Below, piece after piece: positions 50,593-59,447 of a DNA stretch of 64,000 nt. Location of the stretch: positions 4,613,001 through 4,677,000 of the forward strand of contig NZ_AP025637.1 of assembly GCF_022846615.1 (NCBI RefSeq), in the 5' to 3' direction. Numbering within the stretch: position 1 is the first letter of the stretch; the number at the start of each line of letters is the position of its first letter. The stretch is from Roseomonas fluvialis (GTDB lineage: Bacteria > Pseudomonadota > Alphaproteobacteria > Acetobacterales > Acetobacteraceae). The position numbers and the translations under genes were made by a program. Below the pieces are notes generated by a model that was given only the letters and a program-made list of their open reading frames with translations, searched no databases and was not told the origin of the DNA.

Positions 50593-50620
50593 CCCGATCA
50601 GGTGACTCCACCTGATCGGG
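50593..50620. terminator. Perfect 12-bp hairpin between convergent SDR and TRAP genes; dispersed repeat copy 2
   Basis: CCCGATCAGGTG and CACCTGATCGGG enclose the loop ACTC. It lies between two convergent genes. Its right arm plus GCG recurs at 60489-60497 and, less exactly, at 27709-27717. Confidence 0.75.
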
Positions 50621-50626
50621 CGTGCG

Positions 50627-52675
50627 CTAGGCGGTCGCTGGCTGCGCCCGCGCGCGCAGCCAGTTGATGACCAGCACAGGCGCCGCGATCACCGCCCCCG
50701 CCGCGGTCATCATCACCGAGGGCGAGATCATCAGCAACGACGCCAGCACCAGCACGCCCTGCGACGCCAGCCCCATATGCGTGAAGGCATAGCCAGTCAT
50801 GCCGATGCCCAGCAGCAGCACGCCGATGGCGCAGGTGATGGTGGTGAACAGGAAGGCGCTGAGCGTGAAGTCATCCACCATGATGAGCATCACCGGCGCA
50901 TAGGCGAACACGAAGGGCACCGTCGCCTTCGCCATGCCGAGCCGGAACGCCGTGATCCCCGTGCGGAACGGGTTGGACCCGGCGATGCCGGCGGCGGCAT
51001 AGGCCGCCACGCAGACCGGCGGCGTCAGGTCCGCAAGAATCCCGTAGTACAGGATGAACAGGTGTGCGGCGAGCGGCGGCACGCCCAGCTGCTGCACGGC
51101 GGGCGCGGCGATCGCCGCCAGCACGATATACAGCGCCGTGGTCGGGATGCCCGCGCCCATCGCGATGCAGATCAGTGCGATGAAGACAAGCGTGATGAAC
51201 AGCGTCAGGCCCTGCATGGACCCGATACTGGCGGGAAGCAGTTCGACGACGGGGCGGAAGAACTCCGCCGTCTGCACCGCCGCCTGCGTCACGATGAAGC
51301 TGACGCGGAAGCCCGCACCGGTCAGCGTGACCACGCCCACCACGATGCCGACCGCCGCCGCCGCCGCGCCGACCGCGAGCGCATAGCGTGCGCCCATGTC
51401 GAAGGCGTCCCACAGATCCTTCAGCGTCATGCGATTGCGCGGGTTCAGGAAGCCCACGACGATACAGGCACTGATGCCTGTGAAGGCCGCAAGGTAGGGC
51501 GTGTAGCCCTGCATGATCACATAGACCAGCAGCACCAGCGGGATCACGGTGGGCCAGCCATCGCGGATGGTCGGCCACAGGCGGGGAATCTCGCTCGGGT
51601 CCATACCGCGCAGGCCGAGACGCTTGGCCTCGAAATGCACCTGCACGAAGACGCCCCAGAAATGCATCGCGGCCGGCACCGCGGCGGCGATCAGCAGCGT
51701 GGTCAGCGGAATCTCGAGGAATTCGATCATCACGAAGGCAGCCGCCCCCATGATCGGCGGCGTGATCTGCCCGCCCGCGCTGGCGGCGGCTTCCACAGCG
51801 CCGGCGAAATGCGGCTTGTAGCCCACACGCTTCATCGCCGGGATGGTCAGCGACCCGGTGGTCACGGTGTTTGCGATCGACGACCCGCTGATGCTGCCGA
51901 ACATCGCCGACGACACCACCGCCACCTTGGCCGGCCCGCCCGGATACTTCCCCGCGATGATCGACGCGATGTCGATGAAGAACTGCCCCAGCCCCATGCG
52001 CGTGGCCAGCACGCCGAACAGCACGAAGTGGAAGACGAAGGTCGCGACCACCTTCACCGGAATGCCGAAGATGCCTTCCTGCGTGAGATACACGTGGCTG
52101 AGGAAGGCCTCCCACGACGACCCCGGATGCGCCAGCACGCCCGACAGGTTGTTGCCGAACAGCCCGTACAGGATGAACACGATCACGATGGCGGGCAGCA
52201 CCCAGCCCATGGCGCGGCGTGTCGTCTCCAGCACCAGCACGATCATGATCGTGCCCATGATCATGTCGGGCAGGTTCGGCATGCCGATGCGGAAGGTGAG
52301 TTCGTCGAACACCAGCGGCAGGTAGAAGCACGACGCCGCGACCAGCGCCGCCAGGATCCAGTCCGTCACCGGCACGTTGCCGATGCGCGGGCCGAATTCG
52401 TGCTTGGTGGGGAACATGATAAAGATGAGGCCGAGCACCGCAGCCAGGTGAATCGACTTGTGCCAGTGCTCGGTCAGGATGCCGAAGCCGGCCGTGTAGT
52501 AGTGGAAGGCCGAAAGCGCCACCAGCATGGCTGAGACGAAGATCGCAGTCGGCCCATGCAGGTCGCGGAAGGAAACCTCGGTGTCGTACTTCTTTTCGAG
52601 TTCGGCGGCCGCGTCGAGGTCGAGCTTCGCGCGGCCGGAAGGGGCGGCCGTGCCGCTGGGATCTGATGCGGACAC
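50627..52675 (-). CDS. Fused TRAP transporter permease (DctQM-type, 4TM/12TM)
   Basis: This 682-residue protein combines DctQ-like and DctM-like parts in one chain. An N-terminal helical region (HYYTAGFGILTEHWHK, then LAAVLGLIFIMF) is followed by a large permease with AMFGSISGSSIANTVTTGSLTIPAMKR in adjoining segments, the DctM signature. C-terminal helices end at LLMISPSVMMTAAG. It starts with GTG, 18 bases after the TAXI receptor gene. Fused TAXI-TRAP systems import dicarboxylates or amino acids such as glutamate; the substrate here is unknown. Confidence 0.95.
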   Translation of the reverse strand: MSASDPSGTAAPSGRAKLDLDAAAELEKKYDTEVSFRDLHGPTAIFVSAMLVALSAFHYYTAGFGILTEHWHKSIHLAAVLGLIFIMFPTKHEFGPRIGNVPVTDWILAALVAASCFYLPLVFDELTFRIGMPNLPDMIMGTIMIVLVLETTRRAMGWVLPAIVIVFILYGLFGNNLSGVLAHPGSSWEAFLSHVYLTQEGIFGIPVKVVATFVFHFVLFGVLATRMGLGQFFIDIASIIAGKYPGGPAKVAVVSSAMFGSISGSSIANTVTTGSLTIPAMKRVGYKPHFAGAVEAAASAGGQITPPIMGAAAFVMIEFLEIPLTTLLIAAAVPAAMHFWGVFVQVHFEAKRLGLRGMDPSEIPRLWPTIRDGWPTVIPLVLLVYVIMQGYTPYLAAFTGISACIVVGFLNPRNRMTLKDLWDAFDMGARYALAVGAAAAAVGIVVGVVTLTGAGFRVSFIVTQAAVQTAEFFRPVVELLPASIGSMQGLTLFITLVFIALICIAMGAGIPTTALYIVLAAIAAPAVQQLGVPPLAAHLFILYYGILADLTPPVCVAAYAAAGIAGSNPFRTGITAFRLGMAKATVPFVFAYAPVMLIMVDDFTLSAFLFTTITCAIGVLLLGIGMTGYAFTHMGLASQGVLVLASLLMISPSVMMTAAGAVIAAPVLVINWLRARAQPATA

Positions 52676-52693
52676 GGCCCTGCCTCTACGGAA

Positions 52694-53707
52694 TCAGCGA
52701 AGAATGCCGGCTTCGCGGTAGAACCGCTCGGCGCCGGGATGGAACGGGACCACGCCGCGACCCTGCAGCGCATTCTCGCGCACGATCTCGCGCCCCTTGG
52801 CATGGCCGCGGTCGAGCAGCCCGCGCGTCGTGTCCGACCACAGCGCGCGCGTGATGTTGTACACGAGGTCGTCCGGCAGGCTGTCGCGCACCACCAGCAC
52901 GGCGCCGACGGTCAGCGTCGGCACGTCCTCGGTCAGGCCTTCATAGGCGGTGCGCGGAATGACGCCGCGGCCGTAGAAGGGCGCGCGTTCGATCACGCGG
53001 GCGGCCTCGGCTTCCGGCACCGGCAGGAAGCGGCAGCCGGTGCGCGAGCAGAATTCGGTGAAGGCCGCCGCCGGATAGCCGACCACCGTGATGGTGGCGT
53101 CCAGCCCGCGGTCCTGCATGCGCTCGGTGCCCTGGGCCTGGTTCAGGTATTCGGCGGTGAAGCCCTGGCCCGCCGTGAGGCCATAGGCCGACAGGATCAG
53201 CTCGGAACCGATGCGCGCGCCCGAGGCCTGCAGGCCGATCGCAATGCGCTTGCCGCGCAGGTCGGAGAAGGTCTGGATCGGGCTGTCGCGGCGCACCGCC
53301 GCGTGGATGTGCTCGGGGAACAGGTGGCCGACGAAGCGGATGCGGTTCTGCGCCGGGCGGCCCTGGAACAGGCCGGTCGCGGTATAGGCCCAGTGGGTCA
53401 CGTCGGACTGGGCGAAGCCGGCCTCGGCATTGCCGGCCTGCACCATCGCCACGTTCTGCACGCTGCCCTGCGTGGCCTGCGCGACGGCCACCATGCCCGG
53501 GATGCCATCGGTCGCGCCGGCCGTGTTGCACGCCGCGCCGGGCGGGCAGGACAAGGCATTCGCGATGATGCCGCCGATCGGATAATAGGTGCCGCCCGCG
53601 CTGCCCGTGCCGATGCGGAAGAATTGCGGCGCTTGCGCGAAGGCGGCGCCCGGTAGGGCAATGGCGGCCGCGGTGGCGGCGGCAAGAATGCTGCGGCGGT
53701 ACGTCAT
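52694..53707 (-). CDS. TAXI-family TRAP solute-binding protein
   Basis: This 337-residue receptor has a signal peptide (RRSILAAATAAAIALPGAAFAQ) and a TAXI fold. FFRIGTGSAGGTYYPIGGIIANAL (in adjoining parts), VAVAQATQGSVQNVAMVQAGN, and DLRGKRIAIGLQASGARIGSE are typical. The Cys residues in ALSCPPGAACNT and EFCSRTGCRF may pair. It is the first gene of an operon with the fused permease. It lies 70 bases upstream-facing from the coiled-coil cassette on the same strand, with no clear terminator between. Confidence 0.94.
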   Translation of the reverse strand: MTYRRSILAAATAAAIALPGAAFAQAPQFFRIGTGSAGGTYYPIGGIIANALSCPPGAACNTAGATDGIPGMVAVAQATQGSVQNVAMVQAGNAEAGFAQSDVTHWAYTATGLFQGRPAQNRIRFVGHLFPEHIHAAVRRDSPIQTFSDLRGKRIAIGLQASGARIGSELILSAYGLTAGQGFTAEYLNQAQGTERMQDRGLDATITVVGYPAAAFTEFCSRTGCRFLPVPEAEAARVIERAPFYGRGVIPRTAYEGLTEDVPTLTVGAVLVVRDSLPDDLVYNITRALWSDTTRGLLDRGHAKGREIVRENALQGRGVVPFHPGAERFYREAGILR

Positions 53708-53777
53708 GGCACGTCTCCCGGTTCGTTAAGCGGCGAGAGACTATCCTGAAGCGGCGAGGGCGGGAAACCCGCCCTGG

Positions 53778-55325
53778 TCAGAAGGATCCGCCGGTGCGGA
53801 ATCCGCCGCCCGAATCGCTCTTGCCGCCGGTCCGGAAATCGCCGCCAGTCGTACCGCCGCCAGTGCCCCAGGCGCCGCCCTTCGGCCCGGCGCTGCCCGC
53901 CTGCTTGCCACCGCGGTCCCAATAGGGCGCGGCATCCTCGCCGCCCCACCAGCCACCACTTGGCTGCGGGTTGGTGTGCCACGGCCCCGGCGCCGGCTTT
54001 CCCCAGGGCCCCGGTAGCGAGTTGCCCCAGGGGCCGGGATGCGCCGTGCCCTGCGTACGATCCGGCACGCGCTGCCGTTCCATCCGGTCCCAGAAGCCGT
54101 CGCGCGAGAGCGCGCCGCGCAGCACCTCGCTCAGCAGCGCACCCACCAACGCGCCGCTGGCGAAGCCCCATTCGCTGCGCTCGACACCGCGCGTGCGCAT
54201 ATCGGTGCGCAGCGCCTGCATCTCGGTGAAGCGGCGCCGCGCACCCTCGGCCTGCGCCTGCGCATCCGCCAGGTCGCGTTCGATGCGCGCGCGCTCCGCC
54301 GCGGCGATTTCGAGTCGCGCGACGATCGCGTCGTCGTCGCGCGTAGGCGTGCGGGCGGCCTCCTCTCGCAGCGTCCGCAGGGACCGCGCGCCGATCGCGG
54401 CTTCCAGGGCGCGGATGGCGGCCTGCGAATCGGCATCCTCCCCGGAGGCGAGCGCGCTGCGCTTTGCCTCGGCCGCGGCCAACGCGGCCTGCGCGGCCTC
54501 GACGGCATCCTCGGCAGCTTCGAGCGCGTCGATCGGTGGGCGCGCATCGCCCTCGGGCAGGCCGGCGATGACGCGGCGGCGTTCGACCATGGCGCGCACC
54601 GCCGCATCGGCCGCGGCACGCATGCGCTGCGCATGCGCCACCATGTTCGGCGGCAGCTCTGACAGCAGCTGGTAGGACCGGCGTGCGGGTTCGAATTCGA
54701 TCAGCCGCGCGACCCAGCCATCGATCATCGCGACCAGCGGGAAGGCACGGTAGCGCGCCGTGCCGTAGCCGCGATCCCACAGATAGGCGAACAGCGGATC
54801 GGCGCGGAAGGGCCGGCCCTTCTCCTCGAAGTCCCGTTCGGCGAAGCCGGACTTCTGCTCGGCATGCTGCGCGGTGCGTTCCGCCTCCTCGGCGGTGGTC
54901 GCGAGGCGCCGGTACTCGGCATCCTCGGCCGCCTTTGCATCCGCGGCCCGCAAGGCGGCGGCCTCGGCCTCCTGAAGTGCGCGGTGCCGCACGGCCTCGG
55001 CATCGCGCCTGGCCTCCGCGGCCATCAGCACGTCGCGGGCGTCGAGTACCGCGCGCTGCGCGGCTTCGAGTTCGCCCGCGCGCCGGCGCAGGCTGGCCTG
55101 CACCTGCGCGCCAGCGGCATCGAGCGCGTCCAGGGCGGATTTTCCGTCCGCCATCTCAAGCACACGCAGGCGCGCCAGGTCGCGCAGCGCGTCGGCTTCC
55201 TCGCTGCGCAGGCCCTCGCGCCGCGCCGCGAGCGTGTCGGCCTGGGTCTGCGCGGCGGAGGCCTCGCGCTGCGCCTCCGCCAAGCGCTGGTCCATCTCCT
55301 GCAGGACGGCGACGCCGCTCACCAT
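53778..55325 (-). CDS. Large coiled-coil protein with Gly/Trp-rich tail (third gene of an uncharacterised cassette)
   Basis: This 515-residue protein is mostly Ala/Glu/Arg-rich coiled coil (VLQEMDQRLAEAQREASAAQ onward, then two more such stretches). A central region of about 165-235 (FLWDRGYGTARYRAFPLVAM-like) is more globular. From about residue 410 the tail is low-complexity: three PGPW units, then GGWWGGEDAAPYWDRGG and repeated FRTGG motifs to the end. No signal peptide or clear membrane helix is seen. I do not recognise a family. It lies just after the DUF6384-like gene, separated by a 20-bp tandem duplication. It may be a structural partner of those proteins. Confidence 0.7.
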   Translation of the reverse strand: MVSGVAVLQEMDQRLAEAQREASAAQTQADTLAARREGLRSEEADALRDLARLRVLEMADGKSALDALDAAGAQVQASLRRRAGELEAAQRAVLDARDVLMAAEARRDAEAVRHRALQEAEAAALRAADAKAAEDAEYRRLATTAEEAERTAQHAEQKSGFAERDFEEKGRPFRADPLFAYLWDRGYGTARYRAFPLVAMIDGWVARLIEFEPARRSYQLLSELPPNMVAHAQRMRAAADAAVRAMVERRRVIAGLPEGDARPPIDALEAAEDAVEAAQAALAAAEAKRSALASGEDADSQAAIRALEAAIGARSLRTLREEAARTPTRDDDAIVARLEIAAAERARIERDLADAQAQAEGARRRFTEMQALRTDMRTRGVERSEWGFASGALVGALLSEVLRGALSRDGFWDRMERQRVPDRTQGTAHPGPWGNSLPGPWGKPAPGPWHTNPQPSGGWWGGEDAAPYWDRGGKQAGSAGPKGGAWGTGGGTTGGDFRTGGKSDSGGGFRTGGSF

Positions 55326-55348
55326 GACTTGACGCCGCTCACCATGAC
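55311..55348. repeat. 20-bp tandem duplication at a gene junction
   Basis: The sequence GACGCCGCTCACCATGAC occurs at 55311-55328 and again at 55331-55348. It contains both the start codon of the coiled-coil gene and the stop region of the DUF6384-like gene. Without one copy the two genes would overlap by eight bases. Confidence 0.85.
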
Positions 55349-56280
55349 AGGATCGCCCCCCCGTTGGTCTGGACCGTCCAGTTCGTCGCGCTGCTGCCCG
55401 CCACCTTCTGGCCGATCACCGGCTGGTCGATGATGCCGTCCGCCAGCTTGTCGCGGCGCACGCGTTCGAATTCGGCTTCCGGCACGCGCAGGCCCCAGCG
55501 CGAGACGCGGGCGACGCGACCATCCTCCTCGCTAATGATGGGCACCTCCACCGGGCGTCCGTCGCGGTCCACCGCTTCCACCACCAGGTAGTAGTTGCGC
55601 GCGCGCGGATTGGCAGCGGGCACGCGCCACACGGCAGACGGTTCGCCCGGCCGGTTCACGATACGCACGGTGTAGGCGCTCGCGAGCCGCGCGGCGAGGT
55701 CGTTCAGCGCGGTGCGACGCGCACGCGCCTCGGTCAGGTTGCCGGCGCGCGCGGCGGCCTCGCCCTCGGCCAACAGTCGCGCAGCCTCCGCGCGCGGCGC
55801 CGCCTCCTGCGTGCCGGCGAGCACGCGGTCATGCTCGGCGCGCAGCGCGCGCGGCAGTTCGGTCTCCAATTCGCGGGCGATCGCGGCCGCTTCGCGCGCG
55901 CGCGGCGCCGAGACGGTGAAGTGGTACACGCCGAACGCCACGACCAGCACGCCGAAACCCGCCAGCGCGAAACGCCCCCAGCGTGCGCGCGTGGCCCAGG
56001 CGGTCGCGACGCTGCGCTTCCAGCCCTCACCCTTCGGCGTATAGGCGAAGCGCTGCTGTTCCAGCGCCGTGATGCCGGCATCGAGCACATGATCCGCGAC
56101 CTCGATACCCTGGGAGGCATAGATCTCGCGCAGGCGTTCGCGCAGGCGCGCCTGTCGGCCGGGGCCTTCCAGCTCGCGCTCGACCACGCGATCGGCGTGG
56201 CGGATCGTGTCCACCACGTCCATCGCGAGCATAGTCTCGTCCAATGCGGGCGCGGGCGCGCCCGCGCGCGTCTCAGCCAT
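55339..56280 (-). CDS. DUF6384-like single-pass membrane protein (second gene of cassette)
   Basis: This encodes 313 residues. The cytoplasmic N-terminal part (LDETMLAMDVVDTIRHADRVVERELEG in adjoining parts) is helical. A membrane segment at about 103-124 (RFALAGFGVLVVAFGVYHFTV) is followed by a coiled stretch and then a beta-rich C-terminal domain (YYLVVEAVDRDGRPVEVPII, then ISEEDGRVARVSRWGLRVPE). This layout resembles DUF6384 proteins of unknown function. It would sit in the inner membrane with the last domain outside. It overlaps the preceding gene by eight bases and ends 13 bases before the third gene. Confidence 0.75.
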   Translation of the reverse strand: MAETRAGAPAPALDETMLAMDVVDTIRHADRVVERELEGPGRQARLRERLREIYASQGIEVADHVLDAGITALEQQRFAYTPKGEGWKRSVATAWATRARWGRFALAGFGVLVVAFGVYHFTVSAPRAREAAAIARELETELPRALRAEHDRVLAGTQEAAPRAEAARLLAEGEAAARAGNLTEARARRTALNDLAARLASAYTVRIVNRPGEPSAVWRVPAANPRARNYYLVVEAVDRDGRPVEVPIISEEDGRVARVSRWGLRVPEAEFERVRRDKLADGIIDQPVIGQKVAGSSATNWTVQTNGGAILSW

Positions 56281-57463
56281 TCGTCGCGGCGACCACGGTG
56301 GCGCGCTGCGCGAGCTTGGCCATCCGCTGCTTGGCGTCCTCGACCGACCGGCGGATCTCGTCGCTGTTCTGCGTGGCGGCGGTGCGCATCTCGTCGATGA
56401 TCTCGATCGAACGCTCCTGGTAGTTCACCACCGATTCCACCAGCTTCTTCACCGCGTCCGCCTGGATGGTCGGGCCGTAGCCGGCGCGCAGCGCGGCTTC
56501 CTGCACCTTGCCGCCGATCTCGGCCAGCACTTCCAGCGACTGGTTCACGCCGGACTTCATCTGTTCGAGCGTGCGCGTGCTCTCGTGCAGCCCGTGCATG
56601 CCGGTGAAGGAGGCCGTCAGCGCCGTCAGCACCGCTTCGTTGGTCGAGAAGAAGGACACCGACTGCTGGTAGACGCGTTCCTTCGCGGTGGTGATCTGCA
56701 CCAGGCGCGCCATGATCACTTCCGAGGTGTTGTAGGACACCGTCAGGTTGTCCGCGAGGTCCTTGGCGATCTGGTACTTGCCGTCCTCGGCCTGCAGGTG
56801 GCGCAGCGCCTCGTCACGGGCGAGCTCCAGCTTGGCGCGCTCGGCGGGCTCCATCGCCGTGGCGCCCTCGGCTGCGGCCACCGCGGCATCCGTCGCGGCC
56901 TTGGCGGTAGCCAGCCGCGCCTCGCCGGACTTCAGCACTTCCAGCGCCAGCACCTCGGCCTGCTTCAGCGCACCGCGGAAGTCGCGATACGCCTCCAGGA
57001 TGGCGTGCTCGCGGTCGATGTTCTCCTTGGTGTCCTTGGACACTTCCAGATAGGTGTCGCGAATGGTGTTGAAGCGCGAGGCGATGTCGCCGCGCGTCGC
57101 CTTCTGCCAGATGTTCGACAGCCGCTCCATGGTGGAGATCTTGCCGTCCTCCATCTGCGCGACCATGCCGCGGGCATCGTCGCGAATGGAGTTGAAGGCG
57201 TTGGTGATGGTCTGGTAGCGCTCGCCCACCTCCATCGCCTTGATCTGCTCGCGAACCACCTCGTTGAAATTGGACGCCTGGTTCAGCACGCGGGCGATCA
57301 GCGTGACGCGATCCGCATCCACTTCCATGATCTTGGACAGCAGGCCGGTGATGGGGCTTTCCTCGGCATTCTGCGTCGGCATGGGCAGGCCGAGGTCGCG
57401 CAAAGCGCCCATCGCCTTGTCGAGGTAGCGCATGGGCTGCACGGTGACGGCGGTTTCGCTCAT
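56273..57463 (-). CDS. Helical cytoplasmic protein (first gene of cassette)
   Basis: This 396-residue protein is almost wholly alpha-helical. It starts RYLDKAMGALRDLGLPMPTQ, then SPITGLLSKIMEVDADRVTL, and contains repeated charged heptad-like segments to the end (EDAKQRMAKLAQRATVVAAT). Homologues are often labelled cell-surface protein, but no signal peptide or membrane helix is present here, so that name is doubtful. The chain length and even helical spacing recall coiled-coil scaffold proteins such as TelA or PspA-like membrane-stress proteins, without a decisive motif. It heads the three-gene operon. The ATG at 57463 follows a good purine stretch. Confidence 0.72.
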   Translation of the reverse strand: MSETAVTVQPMRYLDKAMGALRDLGLPMPTQNAEESPITGLLSKIMEVDADRVTLIARVLNQASNFNEVVREQIKAMEVGERYQTITNAFNSIRDDARGMVAQMEDGKISTMERLSNIWQKATRGDIASRFNTIRDTYLEVSKDTKENIDREHAILEAYRDFRGALKQAEVLALEVLKSGEARLATAKAATDAAVAAAEGATAMEPAERAKLELARDEALRHLQAEDGKYQIAKDLADNLTVSYNTSEVIMARLVQITTAKERVYQQSVSFFSTNEAVLTALTASFTGMHGLHESTRTLEQMKSGVNQSLEVLAEIGGKVQEAALRAGYGPTIQADAVKKLVESVVNYQERSIEIIDEMRTAATQNSDEIRRSVEDAKQRMAKLAQRATVVAATNG

Positions 57464-57574
57464 GCTGGCTGGTCTCCTGGCCGGGCGTTCCTGGTGCCCC
57501 ACCTTATCCCGTCCAGGCGGGTCGAGTCAGCCGGTCATCGTGCAGCGCCCGGCCCGTCCGCCGGCGGCCGCCCA

Positions 57575-58657
57575 TCAGGACAGCGTATAGGCCGCGCCGG
57601 ACCGCTCGCAGATGCCCCGGATCAACGCAGCGAGCGTCGCCGGAACCGGGATGCCGTCGCGCAGGCGCCGCTGGCGCTCGGCTTCCTCGGGATCGCCCGC
57701 CACAAGCACCGGCTTCGACGCGTCGGCAGCGGGTGTCGCATGCAGCACGTCGATCACATCGTCCAGGTCGTCCTCGAAGTCGCCCGGCGCGCGGAAGGCG
57801 GCGGGGTCGATCGCCATGAAGAAATGGCCGATATCGTCCGGGTCGCCCGGCTTCTGCGTGCGGTTGCGAATCGGCGAGAAGGAGGAGCCGACCAGCGTGC
57901 CGCCGAGGATGTGCACCATCATCGCCAGGCCGTAGCCCTTCGCGCTCGCCATCTCGGCGGTGCCGCCCAGGGGCGACAGCCCGCCATCCGGCCGGTTGAA
58001 CACGATGTCGAAGCCCTGCTTCGGGTCGGTGACCGGCTGGCCCTTGGCGTCCAGCACCCAGCCGGCGGGAAGTGGGCGGTCGTTCAGGTCATGCACCTTC
58101 ACCTTGCCGGCCGCCGTCGTCGTCGTTGCCATGTCCAGCACGAAGGGCGGATGGCGCTTCGCCGGTGCGGCAAAGGCAATCGGGTTGGTGCCGAGCACCG
58201 GTGCCGCGCCACGCGTCGGCACCATGGTCACGCCGCGCGTCGCCGACGTGACCATGCCGATGGCGCCGCGCCGCGCGGCGATGCGCGCATAGACGCCCGC
58301 CGCGCCGAAATGATGCGAGTTGCGCACGCCGACGATGCCGACGCCGGCCTCCTTCGCCTTGTCCACCGCCAGGTTCATCCCGAAGGCCGAGACCGGATGG
58401 CCGAGGCCCGCGCCGCCATCGACCAGCGCCGTGCAGGCATTCTGCTTCTCGATGCGCGGGCGCGCCTGGAGGTTCAGCGAACCGTCCTTCACGCGCTTCT
58501 CGTAGGTCATCAGCATCGAGATGCCGTGGCTGTCCACGCCGAGCAGGTCGGTCTCGATCATCGCCTCGACGGTGGTAGCGAGCAGGTCGGGGGCCATGCC
58601 CCAGGATTGCAGGATGGCCTCGATCTGCGCGCGCACGCGCTCATGCGGAACATTCAC
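57575..58657 (-). CDS. Ldh-family (malate/L-lactate/ureidoglycolate) dehydrogenase
   Basis: This 360-residue Ldh2/MDG-type oxidoreductase has MDSHGISML-like DLLGVDSHGISMLMTYEKRV in the N-terminal part, then VGIVGVRNSHHFGAAGVYARIAARRG (catalytic His), TNPIAFAAPAKRHPPFVLDM and KGYGLAMMVHILGGTLVG. The family reduces 2-keto acids with NAD(P) and includes ureidoglycolate and delta1-piperideine-2-carboxylate reductases. It starts with GTG four bases after the FAH stop and is last in a TauD-FAH-Ldh operon. A second family member is cut by the right edge. Confidence 0.9.
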   Translation of the reverse strand: MNVPHERVRAQIEAILQSWGMAPDLLATTVEAMIETDLLGVDSHGISMLMTYEKRVKDGSLNLQARPRIEKQNACTALVDGGAGLGHPVSAFGMNLAVDKAKEAGVGIVGVRNSHHFGAAGVYARIAARRGAIGMVTSATRGVTMVPTRGAAPVLGTNPIAFAAPAKRHPPFVLDMATTTTAAGKVKVHDLNDRPLPAGWVLDAKGQPVTDPKQGFDIVFNRPDGGLSPLGGTAEMASAKGYGLAMMVHILGGTLVGSSFSPIRNRTQKPGDPDDIGHFFMAIDPAAFRAPGDFEDDLDDVIDVLHATPAADASKPVLVAGDPEEAERQRRLRDGIPVPATLAALIRGICERSGAAYTLS

Positions 58658-58661
58658 GGAT

Positions 58662-59447
58662 TCAGGCGCCTTCGCGGATGACGGGGTTGGTCAGGTGGCC
58701 GAGGCCGGTGATCTCGATGTCCACCACGTCGCCATGCCTGAGGTCGGGCGAGGATCCGTCCGTGCCCCACCAGATGATGTCGCCCGGATACAGCGTGACG
58801 TTGCGCGTCATGGTCGCCATGAACTTCGCCACGCCGAACAGCATGTGGTTGGTGTGGAAGCGCGTGGTGATGTTGCCGTTCAGGCGCACGATGGTCTCGG
58901 CGGCATCGAGGTTGAAGTCGGTCTCGATCCAAGGGCCCATCGGCTTGAAGGTGTCGGTGTTCTTGGACCGCCAGAAGGTACGGTCCGCCTTCTGCCAGGT
59001 GCGCTCGCTGACATCATTGCCGATGGTCCAGCCGAGCAGGCAGTCGAGCGCGTTCTCCTCGGTCAGGTGCTTGGCCTTCTTGCCCACCACGGCGACGAGT
59101 TCGCCCTCGTAGTGCACCTTCTCGGTGGCATCGGCGGGGATGACGATAGTCTCGCCATGCGCGATCAGTGCGTTCGCCGCGCGATAGCCCATGTCGGGCT
59201 TGGTCGGGATGTTCGGCACCTCGCCGCGCTTCGCCGCACCTTCCTTGACGTGGTCTACATAGTTCAGGCCGGCGCAATAGAAGGTCGGCGGGATGACCGG
59301 TACCTCGATCTTCACGGCCGCTAGGTCGTGCCAGCGCGAGGTCGCCTCGTGGCCGCGGAACGGGTCGCCGGCGACTTCGGCGATGCGGTCGCCTTCCAGG
59401 ATGCCGTAGGCGGTGCGGCCCTCGGCCGTGAAGCGGATCCAGCGCAT
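58662..59447 (-). CDS. Fumarylacetoacetate hydrolase family protein
   Basis: This 261-residue protein has the FAH fold. PTFYCAGLNYVDHVKE carries the entry motif, KPDMGYRAANALIAHGE and VHYEGELVAVVGKKAKHL supply the metal Glu residues, and GWTIGNDVSERTWQKADRT plus PGDIIWWGTDGSSPDLRHGD complete the family. It cleaves or decarboxylates 1,3-diketo or acylpyruvate compounds. Its ATG overlaps the TauD stop, and the Ldh gene follows, indicating one catabolic operon. Substrate unknown. Confidence 0.92.
   Translation of the reverse strand: MRWIRFTAEGRTAYGILEGDRIAEVAGDPFRGHEATSRWHDLAAVKIEVPVIPPTFYCAGLNYVDHVKEGAAKRGEVPNIPTKPDMGYRAANALIAHGETIVIPADATEKVHYEGELVAVVGKKAKHLTEENALDCLLGWTIGNDVSERTWQKADRTFWRSKNTDTFKPMGPWIETDFNLDAAETIVRLNGNITTRFHTNHMLFGVAKFMATMTRNVTLYPGDIIWWGTDGSSPDLRHGDVVDIEITGLGHLTNPVIREGA

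Noticed and set aside
53708..53777. Possible operon link between the coiled-coil cassette and the TAXI-TRAP genes
   Set aside because: They share a strand with only 70 bases between, but there is no functional link, so they are treated as separate units.
56207..58681. An 824-codon plus-strand open frame opposite the coiled-coil cassette and Ldh gene
   Set aside because: It is antisense to well-supported genes, and its composition (His/Arg/Gly) is that of a mirror frame.
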